DNA of 64,000 nt, from NCBI GenBank assembly GCA_047967505.1, contig CM106541.1; one strand, given 5' to 3'. Below the pieces are notes generated by a model. That model was not told the DNA's origin. It searched no databases and was given only the letters and a program-made list of their open reading frames with translations. Below are positions 41,821 to 54,440 of the stretch, piece after piece (within the stretch, counting starts at the first letter, position 1; each line of letters opens with the position of its first letter). This DNA comes from Dipteris shenzhenensis. Lineage: Eukaryota; Polypodiophyta; Polypodiopsida; Gleicheniales. The translations under genes were made by a program, and so were the position numbers.

Positions 41821-42059
41821 ACACTGACTACAAATGCACCTGCAAAGAAAATGTAACTGAAAGGAAAGTGCCTCTAACTACTCTGTGCAATCACTGCAAG
41901 TATGGCATCAACTGATTGCTCAAAGTGAAACTGACTACTCTATAGCATTACCCATTGTAATCAAACTCAAGATGCACCTTGAGTTTGATGTTCTTGTTCC
42001 TGCAAAAAGCAGATTGACAATCCTCTTAATGTGGTGATGTTCTTCAAATAGAAATCTTA

Positions 42060-42297
42060 GGGGGGTCACTCACTATATGTAACCCTATCACGTGAGTTGA
42101 ACAGAAGGATTTTTTTAATATCTAAATTTAACAAAAGTTAATTTACATAAGGGAGTATTTAAAACAATTTTCAAAAAGATTTACAGATTTGTATAGAAAA
42201 AGGGTACATTTTATTAATGAAAAATTTACAGATAAGGGATTTTAGAAATATGCCTTGAATGCACGTGATATAGAGGGTTTATACATAGTGACCCCCC
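42060..42297. mobile_element. MITE-like element, 238 bp
   Basis: Terminal inverted repeats begin GGGGGGTCACT on both strands and continue with matching blocks (TATCACGTGAGTT against TATCACGTGCATT). Flanking TTA on the left and TGA on the right could be a mutated 3-bp target duplication of the PIF/Harbinger kind. AT-rich, no ORF. Confidence 0.65.
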
Positions 42298-43245
42298 TGA
42301 GATAGAAATGGCAAACAATAAGAGGCTAGTAACACCTCCACAAATGGTAAAGGCCAATCTTCAACTAGAGCAACCATATCCAACAATAAATGCTGTCTCA
42401 AATCCCCAATAGAAGCAACAAATGAATGTAGCGAGGCAAACATCCTCCTAAAGATTGTGGGCTGGTCATGTAGGCCTCCAAAGCCAATATCTGAGTTGTA
42501 TAGGGGCGGCGACCTTGATAAGGATACGCTTTCCCTACCTGTGCGTTGATGACCAGCTATCAGTTTACTTCTCTCAAGCTGGCGGCACAATTGTTATGGC
42601 AATTCAGTTGTTGATGTTCCTTGATAAGGATAGGCTTTCCCTGCCTGTGCATCGATGACCAGCTATCAGTTTACTTCTCTCAAGGTGGCGGCACGGCTGT
42701 TATGGCAATTCAGCAAAGAAAGCAGCAGCTTTGAGCTAAACAGTCCAAGCTCACACACAAAGGCACCGCCTTGAAGAAGACCCTTAACAAGGTAAGCTGA
42801 AAACTGACGACCAGTAAATGAGCGATGTCCTGAATAGGTGGTGGCTTGCTGAAAGGAATAGAACAGATCTGAATCAATGGCCAAAGAGGATGGGAGATGG
42901 TTGTGAACACAAGTGAGTAAGAATGTGGTCACACACAAACTCCAATAGAATGTTCAATAGAATGAAAGTACAAGTACTTGGTATTTATGGTACCCAAGTA
43001 CAACACTAGAAATAGACTACGTCCTAGTCTATCGTACACCACCATATCATCGTATGTGTCTACATGGATCTAATAGATTCATGTATCTTGTCAACCAAAT
43101 CTTATGAATTGATGAATCCAATAAACCATATCATAGTATTGCACCAATCGATTGGCTTACAAACCCATACTTCATGACAGATGCTGTAGATCACCTAAGC
43201 CACCTTGAACTTGTCTTCATCGAATGATCAATTGCTAAACTTGCT
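42298..43245. other. uninterpreted stretch with a 106-bp tandem duplication
   Basis: CCTTGATAAGGATA(C/G)GCTTT through GTTATGGCAATTCAG is duplicated at 42,513 and 42,619. Minus-strand ORFs of 90-103 codons show no domain I recognise. The right part (42,945-43,240) is non-coding and may be LTR sequence of the adjacent gypsy relic. Confidence 0.4.
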
Positions 43246-43690
43246 AGAATGTTAGTTCACTTTGAGATTTGCAAGTGATTGAATCGTGGATTGGTTGCCT
43301 TGCTCATTCCGGTAAGAATATTGTAGAGAATTTTGTTGGTAGTCTTCGCCCTGGCCATTGTTTCTCAAACACTCAAGATAAGTCTCCCAGCTAGAGTTTA
43401 CACAAAGATTGTCTAGAAAGACTTCTAAGAAGTCCCTTAGATACTCTTTAATGGCCGTACTCATGAGTCTTTGGAAAGTGTGTGAGGCATTTCTTATCCC
43501 GAATTCCATGACCTTATATGCATATATACCCCACTCAGTGGCAAATGATGTCTTGTGCTAGCCCTCTAGGTCAATGAATGCTTGGTTGTATCTTGAAAAG
43601 CCATCAAGGAAGTTATAGGCTTCCTTACTTGCCACTCTTTCTAGGATCTATTCTATGTAAGGGAGGGGATAGTGATCTCAACTTGAGATT
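43246..43690 (-). pseudogene. Ty3/gypsy reverse transcriptase fragment
   Basis: The minus strand reads DHYPLPYIE, EAYNFLDGFSRYNQ, HKTSFATEWGIYAYKVM and EFGIRNASHTFQRLM, followed by FLEVFLDNLCV. This is the gypsy RT palm, where the catalytic block is normally F-x-DD and here reads LDN. The reading stays largely in one frame with a few stops. It ends abruptly at the poly(T) of the neighbouring LINE, so the LINE probably inserted into this RT. No upstream part was found beyond the LINE. Confidence 0.8.
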
Positions 43691-43779
43691 GTGTTAAGTT
43701 TTTTTTTTTTTTTTTCAAGAAAGAAACTTCTATTAAGAAAGAGAAAAAACCCACGAGAGCAAGCTCAAAGCGGAATACA

Positions 43780-45640
43780 TCATGAAATCATGAGGATAAA
43801 TAAAACCCCCTCAAAGTGAGGTGGAAAACAACCAAGGCTGAGAGGCTGAAAGTGCCACCTCAACCCTGTAGGAGTCTCAGAGAAGAAAGGGAAATCCTTC
43901 CATTCCCTGCAAATAGAAGTCCTCCTAGTTGAGGTTGCATAGGAGTCTCCTTGCATACTCGTCCATACGGCCATCAAGGTATGTACGGTGTCTGTCTAGA
44001 TTGTCTGTCTAGATACTAGCCAATGTGTACGAGGGATGAACCTGAGTACCCTCCAAAGCAGCCTCTGTGCATCTGGCTCTCCAGATATGCCAGGATGCTA
44101 TGCTCGCTAGAATCTCCCAAGAGGTATTCACAGAGGCATGTACAGCTGTAAAAGGAAGGTGTGGTACCACATCCAATGAACAGGACTCAATTTGATGACG
44201 TCGAATCGAAATGGTTAGAGAGAAGTCAAGTCTCTCATAGAATACCTAAGGCCCTATAAGAGAAAGCTAAGCCACTGAGCCCCATGTCATTAAGAATGGG
44301 GAGTGGGCAAAGTGATTGAAAATCCTGGCTACCCCCATCCAAATCATCCTCACCTGTTCTGTAATCCCATAAGCAATGCTGAATAGTCTCCGAAGCAGAG
44401 AGGCAATGAGGGCAAGTAGGGTCGGCTCCGAACCTGGATCTCCAAAGGTTCACTGCAATCCCACCATGGATAGAAAGCCAAAAGAAGAGAGTGATCTTTC
44501 TAATTCTGTGGGATTTCCAGAGTCTCCTCCAGAAGCACCTCTGCAGATCTATAATGATATCAAATGTCTCCCAATGAGGAACTCTGAAAGGTCTCCAACC
44601 TCTACTACTGAGCTGAAATCTCCTAGCATTACTGACCGTGTAACAAAAGAAGGGGATGCTCTTCTCTTGATGCCTTGCATCAATCCACTCCCACTCTCCA
44701 GGGTGCCACTGCAAATTCCTAATGAAAACTCCCTCATAGGGCCAAAGCCTCCAAGATCTGGTGGAGAGTAGCCGGGGGTCTGGGTCAAAGAATCACTCTG
44801 AATCTGATCCCTGCACCAAAAGACCTACAACCCTGATAGGCTGCACACTAAAAACTAAAGCATCATCGTGTGCATCTCGAAAGGCCAAAACTTGAAGAGA
44901 AACACCGCCTCTCGTAAAACTACCTGCCCAAGTGGAGCAAGTGAGTGGCATATCATTTGTGTCTACCCAATCCACTGGAACGGCTATCTCAATCTGCAAG
45001 ATCCTCCTTGCACTCTCTCTGAGATGTCCTGTCAACTGAGATTTGGTCTCCTCTAGAATCCTGTGAAAAGCTTTCCAAGATCCCAAAGATGATGCGGGTC
45101 CCCTCTCCCACCTAGACCACTGCATGTAGAGTGAGGCACCAAGTGGTCTGCCGTGATCATCCAATATACTGTCATTCCACATGATCGGTTGCCTATCAAT
45201 CTCTTCACGAGAGAAAGGAGGAATCCTCCGAAGAGTGCTCCTGAAATTGGCCCATGCTTTCAGAATGGCAACCATGAGAGGAGACGAAGGTGATCTGAGG
45301 TGTGTTGTGGTGAAGATCCACCTAATACTGCTCATCCAGTCTCCTCCTGAAGAAGGTGTGCACATCTATATGTAGCAATAAGAAATGCCTTCCACAGTTC
45401 CTGCCTTGGCATAAGTCTCCACACCACCATCTTGCAGAGTAAAGCTCTGTACTGTAAATCTGGATCAATAAAATTGAGACCCCCTTCCTGTGTAGGGAGG
45501 ATGAGGATCTCCCAAGTGAATCCTATGTCAAGCCCCCAAACTAGAGTGTCCTCATCAATAATCCAAAAGCCATTGGATTTATGCCAATTTATCTGCGTTC
45601 CCGTCACAAGCAAAATAAACTGTCCTTAAAGAAGTGAGCG
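43780..45640 (-). pseudogene. LINE pol C-terminal part
   Basis: It runs from the RT connection (TQINWHKSNGFWI) through a long linker to the RT-associated zinc motif (NLWRSRFGADPTCPHC ... HCLWDY, about 44,340-44,450). Frame breaks occur near 45,620 and 44,750 and after 44,340. The last ~500 bp are 3' tail and untranslated sequence. Confidence 0.75.
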
Positions 45641-45641
45641 T

Positions 45642-46669
45642 CTATGGAGTGGCATCCAAGTAAACTGCTGTGTCATCTGTCAACTCACTGTCAAGTAGCT
45701 CCTCTTCCCTTCTGATGGGAAGTCTCAGCCCAAAGATGTCAGCTTGATATCTAACATAGATACTCATAGCTTCGGCCACGAACAAAAAGAGAAAAGGAGC
45801 AAGGGGGCATCCTTGACGGACTGATCTAGAAATCTGAAATCTCTCACCCCTTACCCCACCAATAAGTACCTGGTTGTGGGCTGATCTGTACAAAGAGGAA
45901 ACACCTCTGATCCATGCATCAATAAGGTCAAAACGTAGAAGGGTGCCTTCCCAAAAACCCCAATCTACTCTGTCATAAGCTTTCTCAAAATCCAAGAGTA
46001 GAATGGCTAGATTTTAGCCGCTCTGCATGGCCCACTTTAAAGCCTCAAAATGTTATAAAAAATGCTTCTGCCATGCACAAATCCCGTCTGAGTGTCATGA
46101 ATGAGATATGGGAGAAGGGGCTGCAATCGGAGGCTAATTACCTTGGCCAGAATCTTGTAACAAGTCCCCAGAAGTTTGATAGGCCTCCACTGGGACACTA
46201 GATTTATGCAACCTCCTTTCGAGATAAGGTGGATGAGACCCTCTGTGAGCGACCCGGGCATCTCGCCAGAGTCCCAAATGCCCTGCAGGAGGGCTGATGT
46301 AATGTAGTCTCCAAGGATATCCCAAAATGCAATGAAAAAAGAAGGGGTGAGGCCATCCGAACCTCGGCACTTGCCCTTGTGAAGGGCTAAAAGTGTAGTC
46401 CTGAACTCTGTGTTGGTGAAAGGTGCATCAAGCAAAACATGCATATCCGGTTTCACCAACAAAGGGATGATCTGCCAAATAACTTGTCTAGCATCCTCTC
46501 TATCCTGTGTGTCAGGATCAGCACTAAGAAGGGTGGCATAAAAATATGAAGCGATGCGCATGACATCATCTGGATCTGTCTGAAAACCCCATGTGAGTCT
46601 GGGACCAAGAGTAGAGAAAAAGTATTTATTGACTCTGCCACCCATTTGAATCCGGTGCATGAAAGGCAT
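45642..46669 (-). pseudogene. LINE reverse transcriptase domain
   Basis: Motifs occur in order. GSDGLTPSFFIAFW and LIHLISKGGCINLVSQWRPI come first. TGFVHGRSIFYN and the first catalytic region FEKAYDRVDW follow. RQGCPLAPFLFLFVAEAMS comes next, then TDDTAVYL in place of FADD. One stop and a small frame break at about 46,000-46,036 separate the first half from the rest. A TAA follows the DATP segment at 45,642. The domain primes reverse transcription at a nicked target site. This copy is close to complete but probably inactive. Confidence 0.8.
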
Positions 46670-46903
46670 ACTCTGCTCTCTGATTAAGTAATATCTACTG
46701 ATGAGCCCTTGCTGCAGTAAGGCACTTCTGAATCCAAGTATCTGAAGGCCGTTTCTGCTCTTCCCTCTGCAAAGCTATCAACTGCTGGCGAACACCAATC
46801 TCACGTTTGAGAATATCTTGTCTCTTGGTACAAGCTCTGAGAGGTAGAAGTCGCTAATACCAAAAAGGGTAGCAGCTACATGTGATGGAAATGGCTACCT
46901 ACC

Positions 46904-47865
46904 CTAGACATGAGAAACCCATATCTGCAGGGCTGCTTCTGTAAGGTCCTCTGTGTACAAGGCATCTAGAATCCTGATGTTGGCAGACCGGCCTCTCAAG
47001 TGAGGCTCTGAGATAGCCAGCACAACAAGAAAGTGGTCTGAAGTCGAAACTCCAGCAGCAATGCATACCGATTCACCTCTATTTAGTGTCCAATCATCTA
47101 CATAGAATCTATCAATGCGTGCATGAATAGGCATCTACTGCCTCCTGTTCGACTAAGAGAATAGGAGGGACTGTGGCTGAATAAGAAAGGCATTGTCCAA
47201 CCAAGTATCTCTGCCACAGTAGTGAAAAAGGAAGGCATCCCAAGCTACTCTCTCCAAAGAGTGAAGTCCTCCTTCTATACCCCCTTTTTTGTCTGACGGT
47301 AACTCAACCATGTTAAAGTCACCTCCAATAACCCATGAATCCGAAATGGGGGCTTAGGAGAGCAAATCCTTCCATATAATGACACGTTCCCCTCTAATGT
47401 TGGAGGCATACAGGTTAAGGAAACCAACCTTATGTCCTTCAATCAAGAGAATAATCCACTAAGCCCTAGAGGGAATAATGACTCTGTGTCCAATAACTAA
47501 ATCCTTCCACATAATGACACGTTCCCCTCTAATGTTGGAGGCATACAAGTTAGGGAAACCAACCTTACGTCCTTCAATCAAGAGAATAATCCACTAAGCC
47601 CTAGAGGGAATAATGACTCCGTGTCCAATAACTAAGGGGAGTACTGACTACGAAATTGAAATAGAAGTGCTCCCCCTGGTGCCTAAGGCCGGTGACCAAA
47701 AAGTATGGCCAAAAAGCAAAATTCTTGACTTGGCACTATCTCTAGAATCCAGTTTGTGCTCTTGAATAAATAAGATATCAATGGAACTCCCAGTAACACC
47801 TAGATGAAGCTGATCCCGAATCAGCTGTCTACGGTGGCGATGTGGGATGCCACCTAGGCCCTGTA
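46904..47865 (-). pseudogene. LINE apurinic-like endonuclease domain
   Basis: The minus strand reads the endonuclease start (NIQGLGGIPHRHRRQ) and ILFIQEHKL with the catalytic Glu. WVIGGDFNMVELPSDKKGG and HARIDRFYVDD follow, then SDHFLVVL (usual SDHxPV). Stops and a 135-bp internal tandem duplication (47,364 and 47,499) interrupt it. The enzyme nicks the target DNA for insertion. Confidence 0.7.
47364..47634. repeat. 135-bp tandem duplication in LINE endonuclease
   Basis: AAATCCTTCCATATAATGAC through CCAATAACTAA repeated at 47,364 and 47,499 with a few substitutions. Confidence 0.9.
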
Positions 47866-47883
47866 TGTTCCAACTAATTTACC

Positions 47884-48840
47884 TCATCGATGGGAGGATG
47901 TAGAGTGGAACACCTTATCTGACCTAGTGGCGGAAACAAACCCCTCAACAGGGAAAAACCTCTTACTCGAGGAGCAAGGAATGGAACCAAGTGGTGGAAA
48001 ATCAATAGGAGAAAGAACCCTGCTACCTGAAGAAGAAGCCCTGTGAACAGGAAACCCAATCACTGGCTCACCAAAACTGGAGGGCACAAACTCCTCCTCT
48101 GGGAATTCTGAAGCATCTGCCAAGGCTGAAAATGAGTTCCTGTGAATCAAGCCAGACACTGGAGTGTAAAGGATCCCTTCTGAGGGAAGAGGATCAATAG
48201 TGTAAACCATCCCCTTCCCCCTATCCAAGGGAGGAAGTGAGGAATGATCTCAATCCTGCGTCTGCCCAGCCATGGAGACCTCTACTACCTCAAGGAGAGT
48301 GTCTGGCATCGTTGATTCCAGGGGAGAAGCTGCAACCGGGGAGGAGTTTGAAGCTGAAGTGTCTCGGACTATGCGAGGTGAGACTAAAGGGACATCCCGA
48401 GGGTGAAGCAGAGTCCACTAGTGTATCCTCATGAACTGAAGGAGGGATCTGCACACGAACTGGAACCCACTGGTAAACCATCCCCTTCCCCCTATCCAAG
48501 GGAGGAAGTGAGGACTACTCTCGATTTTGTGTCTGCCCAGCCGTGGAGACGTGTACTGCCTCAAGGAGAGTGTCTGGCATCACTGGTTCTAGGGGAGAAG
48601 CTGCAATCGGGGAGGAGGTCGAAGCTAAAGCGTCTCGAATTGTGCGAGGTGAGACTAGAGGGACAGCTCAAGGTGAAGCAGAGTCCACTAGTATATACTC
48701 GTGAACTGAAGGAGGGATCTGCACATGACGCGGAACCCACTGGTATGCGTCGGGGGTGCCCCTAAGGTAGAAGGTCGTGAGGCACCTGAGGTAGAAGGTG
48801 GCAGTATCAAAGGAGCGTTTAGTGGAGAAGCACCCTAGTG
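47884..48840 (-). pseudogene. LINE ORF1 C-terminal Ser/Pro-rich part with tandem duplication
   Basis: A low-complexity tail of ORF1. Two copies begin MDRGKGMVY (ORFs starting at 48,228 and 48,499), because a 271-bp unit is tandemly duplicated (48,202 and 48,473). The ORF starting at 48,228 ends at 47,884 beside the endonuclease start. Confidence 0.6.
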
Positions 48841-48841
48841 A

Positions 48842-49486
48842 CTAGGAGCTATACCACCATCCTGAGGAGGACCGCCATGTGGACGTCAAGGAGCAGTTGT
48901 TGGACCTGTACCACTCCCTTGTCGAGGCCAAGGAGCAGGTGTTGGACCTGTACCACCCCCCTATCGAGGCTGTACCAGAGGGCTTCTTGGGCCTTTTCTT
49001 CTTCCTAGGGCAATCCCTGGCAAAGTGTCCAATGGTCCTACATATCTTGCACTGGTCCTGCTTGCGTGTAATCTCTACTCTCTGGCGAAAAAAGGAACCA
49101 TCCGGGCGCTTGATCATAACATGGTCCATCGTGACATTAGGATCCTTACAGAGGACCCTAACTCTAGGTACCCCATCAGCCTTGGTTGCCTCTACTGCAA
49201 TCAATGGCAACCTAGGGAGGAATGGGATCTCAGCAACCGTGCCAAAATGCTCCCCAATAACAAAAAGAAGTCGATGGTAAACTTGGGGAAGCCCGGGAAA
49301 TTTGATAAAGAGTGAAAAGATTTCCTTATCTGCCTCCACTGGGTCGAAACCAATATCAAAGGCATCAGAGAAGATCATCCTGTGTCCCAGGTGTAAAAAC
49401 TCAGCTTTGAGCACAGTGCTCGCAGCCTCTGGAGTGTCCAAAAAAACCTGGAAAAAACCTCGTCCCAGAAGACGAACATCTAACAA
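48842..49486 (-). pseudogene. LINE ORF1 with DUF4283-like region and CCHC knuckle
   Basis: A 214-codon frame. The N-terminal part (LLGRGFFQVFLDTPEAASTV, then IKFPGLPQVY) resembles the DUF4283-type RNA-binding domain of plant L1 ORF1. Residues 146-159 are a CCHC zinc knuckle (CKICRTIGHFARDC) followed by a basic stretch. The C-terminus is repetitive (WYRSN and SLTST-like units). The domain starts too late, so the N-terminus is missing. The product would bind LINE RNA. Confidence 0.7.
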
Positions 49487-49491
49487 TTGTG

Positions 49492-49804
49492 CACGACATA
49501 CATCTAGAAACCCTAAAATTACTCTAAGAACTCTCTAGACATAAGCTCTATGTGAGCTCAGACCACCTAGGTATTGCAGTTGTCCTATCTGTAGATGCCT
49601 CTAGTCCTTGATAAGTCTTCATTATTAGTATCAACTAAAAGTACTAGCTCCAAAGAGCTACCCATACTAACTAGGTACCAATCGACAAAAGGCTCCAAGT
49701 GCCTCTGTCAAGAAAGCTCCACCTGTACCTATCTAAAAGGTTTTCACTCTCCATCCTAACAAGCGTTTAGTACCAAGCATACTCTTGTAATCACCAATCA
49801 CATA
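49492..49804. repeat. direct repeat, copy 1 (about 313 bp)
   Basis: CACGACATACATCTAGAAAC through TAATCACCAATCACAT. It matches 50,166-50,479 with a small number of differences. On the minus strand each begins TG (TGTGATTGG), as an LTR might, but no primer site follows. Confidence 0.85.
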
Positions 49805-50165
49805 CTCGTGTTGAAATTAGGTCCCAATATCAACATACTCGTGTTGAAATCAAGTCCCAATATCAACATACTATTTACCTCAATGTCCAGCTCCTTGCAC
49901 CTCAAGAACCAAGTCGGTACATAATACAACCATAGCACCATCTTCCAATGGCACTATCATTTGTCGTCATGAACATGACTGATATACCATCCAACACAGG
50001 TACAATGTTTGGGTACTCCTAGTTATCCCCCTCTAAATATGGGAACCAACCAAACCCTAAAAAGGACCAAGTCCTTGTGCTATGTTTCAACCCATTATGC
50101 AACATGATGAATCACGACACTTGGTTCTTCGGGTATGTTACAACCGGTTATGTTTTTTGATGAAT
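49805..50165. other. spacer between the direct repeats
   Basis: Contains a 36-bp tandem duplication (ACTCGTGTTGAAAT...CAATATCAACAT) near 49,805-49,870 and two GATGAATCACGACA motifs. No ORF. Confidence 0.4.
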
Positions 50166-50479
50166 CACGACATACATCTAGAAACCCTAAAATCACTCTA
50201 AGAACTCTCTAGACACAAGCTCTATGTGAGCTCGGACCACCTAGGTATTGCAGTAGTCCTATCTGTAGATGCCTCTAGTCCTTGATAAGTCTTCATTATT
50301 AGTATCAACTAAAAGTACTAGCTCCAAAGAGCTACCCATACTAACTAGGTACCAACCAACTAAAGGCTTTAAGTGCCTCTATCAAGAAAGCTCCTGCTGT
50401 ACCTATCTAAAAGGTTTTAACCCTCCATCCTAAGAAGCGCGTTTAGTGCCAAGCATACTCCTGTAATCACCAATCACAT
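50166..50479. repeat. direct repeat, copy 2 (about 314 bp)
   Basis: Second copy of the 49,492-49,804 block. Confidence 0.85.
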
Positions 50480-53400
50480 AAATATGAAGAGATTCCATAC
50501 CCATGGCTTTGTTGCTTGCTATCAAAACAAGCCAAGTACTTGGGGAATTGAATTTTTTGAGAGGGAAAATGAAGTTTTGGGACAAACCAATGTCTCTCTC
50601 GACTTGTTGGTTACGAGAGTGACTTTTGTTGTTGGGTGTGTTAGAGTTTGATCCTGGGATCAACGTCTGATGACCCTGTGAGAGCCCTACCTTGTGGCTT
50701 GAAGTTAAAATTTCTTCTTCTTCTCCATCCATTTGCCCATGGCTGCTATAGCTCGTACTACATGGTGCCCATCTACTTTGCCGCCTTGCTGCCTTCACTG
50801 CCTCTATTTGTAAGCTACAAGAATATATAAAGGTAGTGCTCTTGCCTTGTGTAACCCGATTTTTTAACAATGTCTTGCATAGTAACTAAGTTCTACATTG
50901 CACGTTCAACATCAAGCTGAACTTGACTTGGACGTGTCCTTCATGTTCCTTTGAAATTATTTCTATTTCTATGCTCTATGCTTTTGTATCATACGTTCTT
51001 TCACTGCCATGATGCATCAATTGTAGGAAAAACCTAGCCAGTTTAGCTTTCATTGATTCCTGCTTGTGATCATAGTTTACCCTATAAAATTCAGCTAGAG
51101 ACAAAATACGTGGCATACTAGAGTTCCCAACCATAAGTACAAACAAGTCCAATACAATTTAATACAATTTAAGAACAAAGGACAACCCCACCCCCCTTTG
51201 ATTGAAAAATAATACAAGCAAAAAGATGACCTTCAACTGCTATAGATGAGTTGAGCACAGTGTCCTATAGGCTAGGAATGAGGTCAAGCTTATGAAGTGA
51301 TGACGCTAATTGGAGTTGAACATGCTCATTGTTGATGTCACTTGATTCAATCAGGATTCTCACACGAATGTACATGTGCATTTGAGCGTCATGTCTTGCA
51401 TTTTGTTTTTTGAGGCTTCTTATCTATGCACTTACTTGTGTTTGCATTATGGCATTGATGTGGTTTCATATGTGGAAATATTAGTGTCATATGAGTACTC
51501 AGTCAAGAGACTATCTTAATGAAATGTATAGTCAGTTAAAAGTTGTCTGGAATTGTATCAAGGGTAGGAGTATCCAAAGTTCACAAGTAAGAATACTGAA
51601 AGTTCACATGCTAGAATGGACATTGCAAGTGATTGTCATTCCAAGAGAGAGGGAGTAGTAGATTGGCTACACGTAATTTTTATGTTTAGACGTAGCATGA
51701 TCGGGGGAATAAAGGGGCAACACTGGCCACCCCATCGAAAGAAATCGCATGCCTCTTGCTGTCTTATAGTGGCTCTGAGACATAGGGACTTGGAGAGAAA
51801 AAGCAAAGTTGACTGTATCCATCGTTGTCTTGCATGCTGGTCTTATCAAAGCCATTTTGGTGGTAGCAACATAAAATGCACCTCCTCTCTTTACCTCTAA
51901 AGTGCCCAATAAAGATATATAGATTGAGTGTAGAATTTTTGGGCATTCCTTGATGTGTGTCTGTTTTCCTAGCCCACTTTTGGTTCACCTTTTGTAGAGA
52001 GGAGGCTTCTTTGTAGACTCCGTGATGTACTTGGCAGGGTGACATGTAATTCTCATGTTACCTACCAGACCTTGATATATTTCTCACCCTACCGACAACC
52101 ATTTGGGCATGAATAGATAAATCATAATAGGTGCATTGAATGCCATACTGTAGTACAAAAGATTAGCAGCTAGATATCGAAGTTGGAAATAGGCTTTATC
52201 TGTATCTTATATAATATATCACATAATTTATATAAGATGACATGCAGACAAACTTTTTAAAGAAGTTCCTACAAGATAATCTGAGTGAGTTTCTAAGGGA
52301 TTTGATAGACATCTCTACTTGTTTTTAGGTGAGTTGGCAGGGAATCCTAATGTTCTGGTATGTGAGTGTGGGACCATGTTTGGCTACAGTAAATTTTTCC
52401 CCCTGTGAAGACCCAAGTAGTTTAGCATCGGTCGTTTCCTTCTTGGGTTCTTTTGCTGGTGGCTCACACTCCAATCTGAGTCATTTTTCATTCCAACCTG
52501 TATTCTATCGATAAATTTTCATGCCTTAGGAAGACCTTAATAGTCATACTAAGAAAACTTCAACATTTCCAAAGTGTTTTGAATCTATACCAACATACTT
52601 AGTGTGACTCTTAACAGTCACGCTGAAAATACATCAACATTTCCACAGGGTTTCTAGAGGTTTTTAAATTAGAAGTTGAGGTTTTTTTTCATTGCACACT
52701 ATATAGTCTGACAGAAGGGTTCATTCATGTTTGATCATACTTAAATATTTTTTATATCAGGCTCCATGCTCTTACATTGCAATTAACTAGATGAGAGTGA
52801 GATACACCAATTTGCTGTTCTGAAAGCTGTGAAAAATAAATATGCTGAATTAATGCTACTTGAGGTGCAAAACCAGTCTTTTTGGGATTTTAGTTTTGAT
52901 TCCAAATTGAAAGCACTAATTTAATTTTCCCTATCCCTCCTATCATTTTGTCAAATGCAGATGATCTAATTGTGGATCCTTGCAATTTGGAATCGTTGAG
53001 GGAGTCTAACTGCCCAGTCATAAGTGGAATTGTCCAATGTAGTTGTTTCCTTTTCCAATAGTGAAGCGCTCTCGCCTTCTATCAGGACACATTTGAACTC
53101 CCAAGTATCATCGATATTGCTCTCTAATTATACTTTTATGCCTTGCATTATGAGCTTCCTAATGAGCAAACATGAGGTTTCATATATGCTTCCTTGATTG
53201 TATACAGGCTATTCAGTTTCATAGTCATCATGGTCATATGGCCTCTTCATTTCATGTGGTGCCTCTCCAGCTTGAGAGTCTTGTGAGCATATTAGCTAAT
53301 GTTAAGCTATAGAGCTTCCCAATTGCCTTCTTTTAGAAATTGAAGATGAAAGAAAATGCTCTTAATATTGCTCTACAATACATTATATTTTGCTTTGCAC

Positions 53401-54440
53401 AAGATAATGTAGATCAGGTCTGACTCCATGCTTAAGTCTCTACGTGAAATGATGTATTTCAATTCAATCTCAGAGTTCAAATCTGGCCATGGCAAACAAC
53501 ATTGGTAGCACATGTTATGATTTTTACTTTTTAAAACCTTGTCTAAATGAGATGCTCAATTCGGATTTGGTAAACAGCTTTCTTAGCACATGTTAGATTT
53601 TAAATAGTTGGCTAGATAAAATATTCATTAGCTGTTAAAACTTCTAAGGCTTGTAGTCTGATGTCGTTGTATCTTTTGAGCCATTAAGAATCATAGTCCC
53701 CACTGATGAGATGAATGCATATTCCATCTAGTGCTTTTGAGCATCAAGGATCACAGTCCCCATTGATGGATGCATATTCCATCTAGTACTTTCAGCAAGT
53801 CTCTACTGATTTGTAGAAGGGTGGTATGAAGGTTTGCTCATCTTTGGCTGTGCAACAGTTGGTTCAGTTTGGCTTTCTTTCTTATTCATTCTTTTCATAG
53901 ATGGCTACAAGCGGTTATGGGTTTTCAGGTGTCTCACTTGTTGTCATAAGTTCTTCTTTAATCGGTAGTAAGGCATCACCTACTAATGTGGAAAGCATGA
54001 AATGCTGACACATGGCAACAGTCGTGTCTCTACTACATGGCTGTAACATGGGCAGCAGTCATATCTTAGAATGGGGCGTGCTATGTGGTTGTATGTGGCT
54101 AGCCACACGGGCCTGTGGATAAGGGGCAATAGGCTAGGGCAGGAGTAGATGTAGCCACCAAGAGCTACCAAATGATAGTACGGAAGGCTCACGATAGGAT
54201 CGATGCATAATCAGGTGTAGCCAATCACAAAACTGTTTTTGGGGCTGTGCTACACTGTGTCTGTGGGTGAGATTTTAAATTTGGGCCTCTTCTAGGACCA
54301 CCCTTGTACAAAGGGATGACTTTCTGATATACTCGTGAGACCGACAGCCATGTATGTAGCACCCTTCTAGAGGAGTGACCTCTCCACGACAAACTAGAAG
54401 AGATTTGAGAGATTGTAGGTGATTATGGGCTCCTGAATGA
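50480..54440. other. long stretch without supported genes
   Basis: A 146-codon minus ORF (50,430-50,870) overlaps the direct repeat and shows no domain. The remainder is AT-rich with short ORFs only. A 58-bp duplication containing GCATATTCCATCTAGT lies at 53,690-53,790. I cannot tell intron from decayed transposon here. Confidence 0.35.

Larger units (their letters stand above)
43698..49491 (-). mobile_element. near full-length LINE (about 5.8 kb)
   Basis: On the minus strand the order is ORF1 with a CCHC knuckle, endonuclease, reverse transcriptase, zinc-motif tail and poly(A), the last seen as an 18-base T run at about 43,699-43,716. ORF1 starts inside its N-terminal domain at 49,486, so the 5' end is truncated at the junction with a direct repeat (49,492). 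I found no target-site duplication. It carries internal tandem duplications and several stops. A rearranged copy of the same family lies at 12,985-15,535. Confidence 0.85.

Noticed and set aside
50430-50870. 146-codon minus ORF as a gene
   Set aside because: It begins in uncharacterised sequence, runs into the direct repeat and has no motif. Left as uninterpreted.
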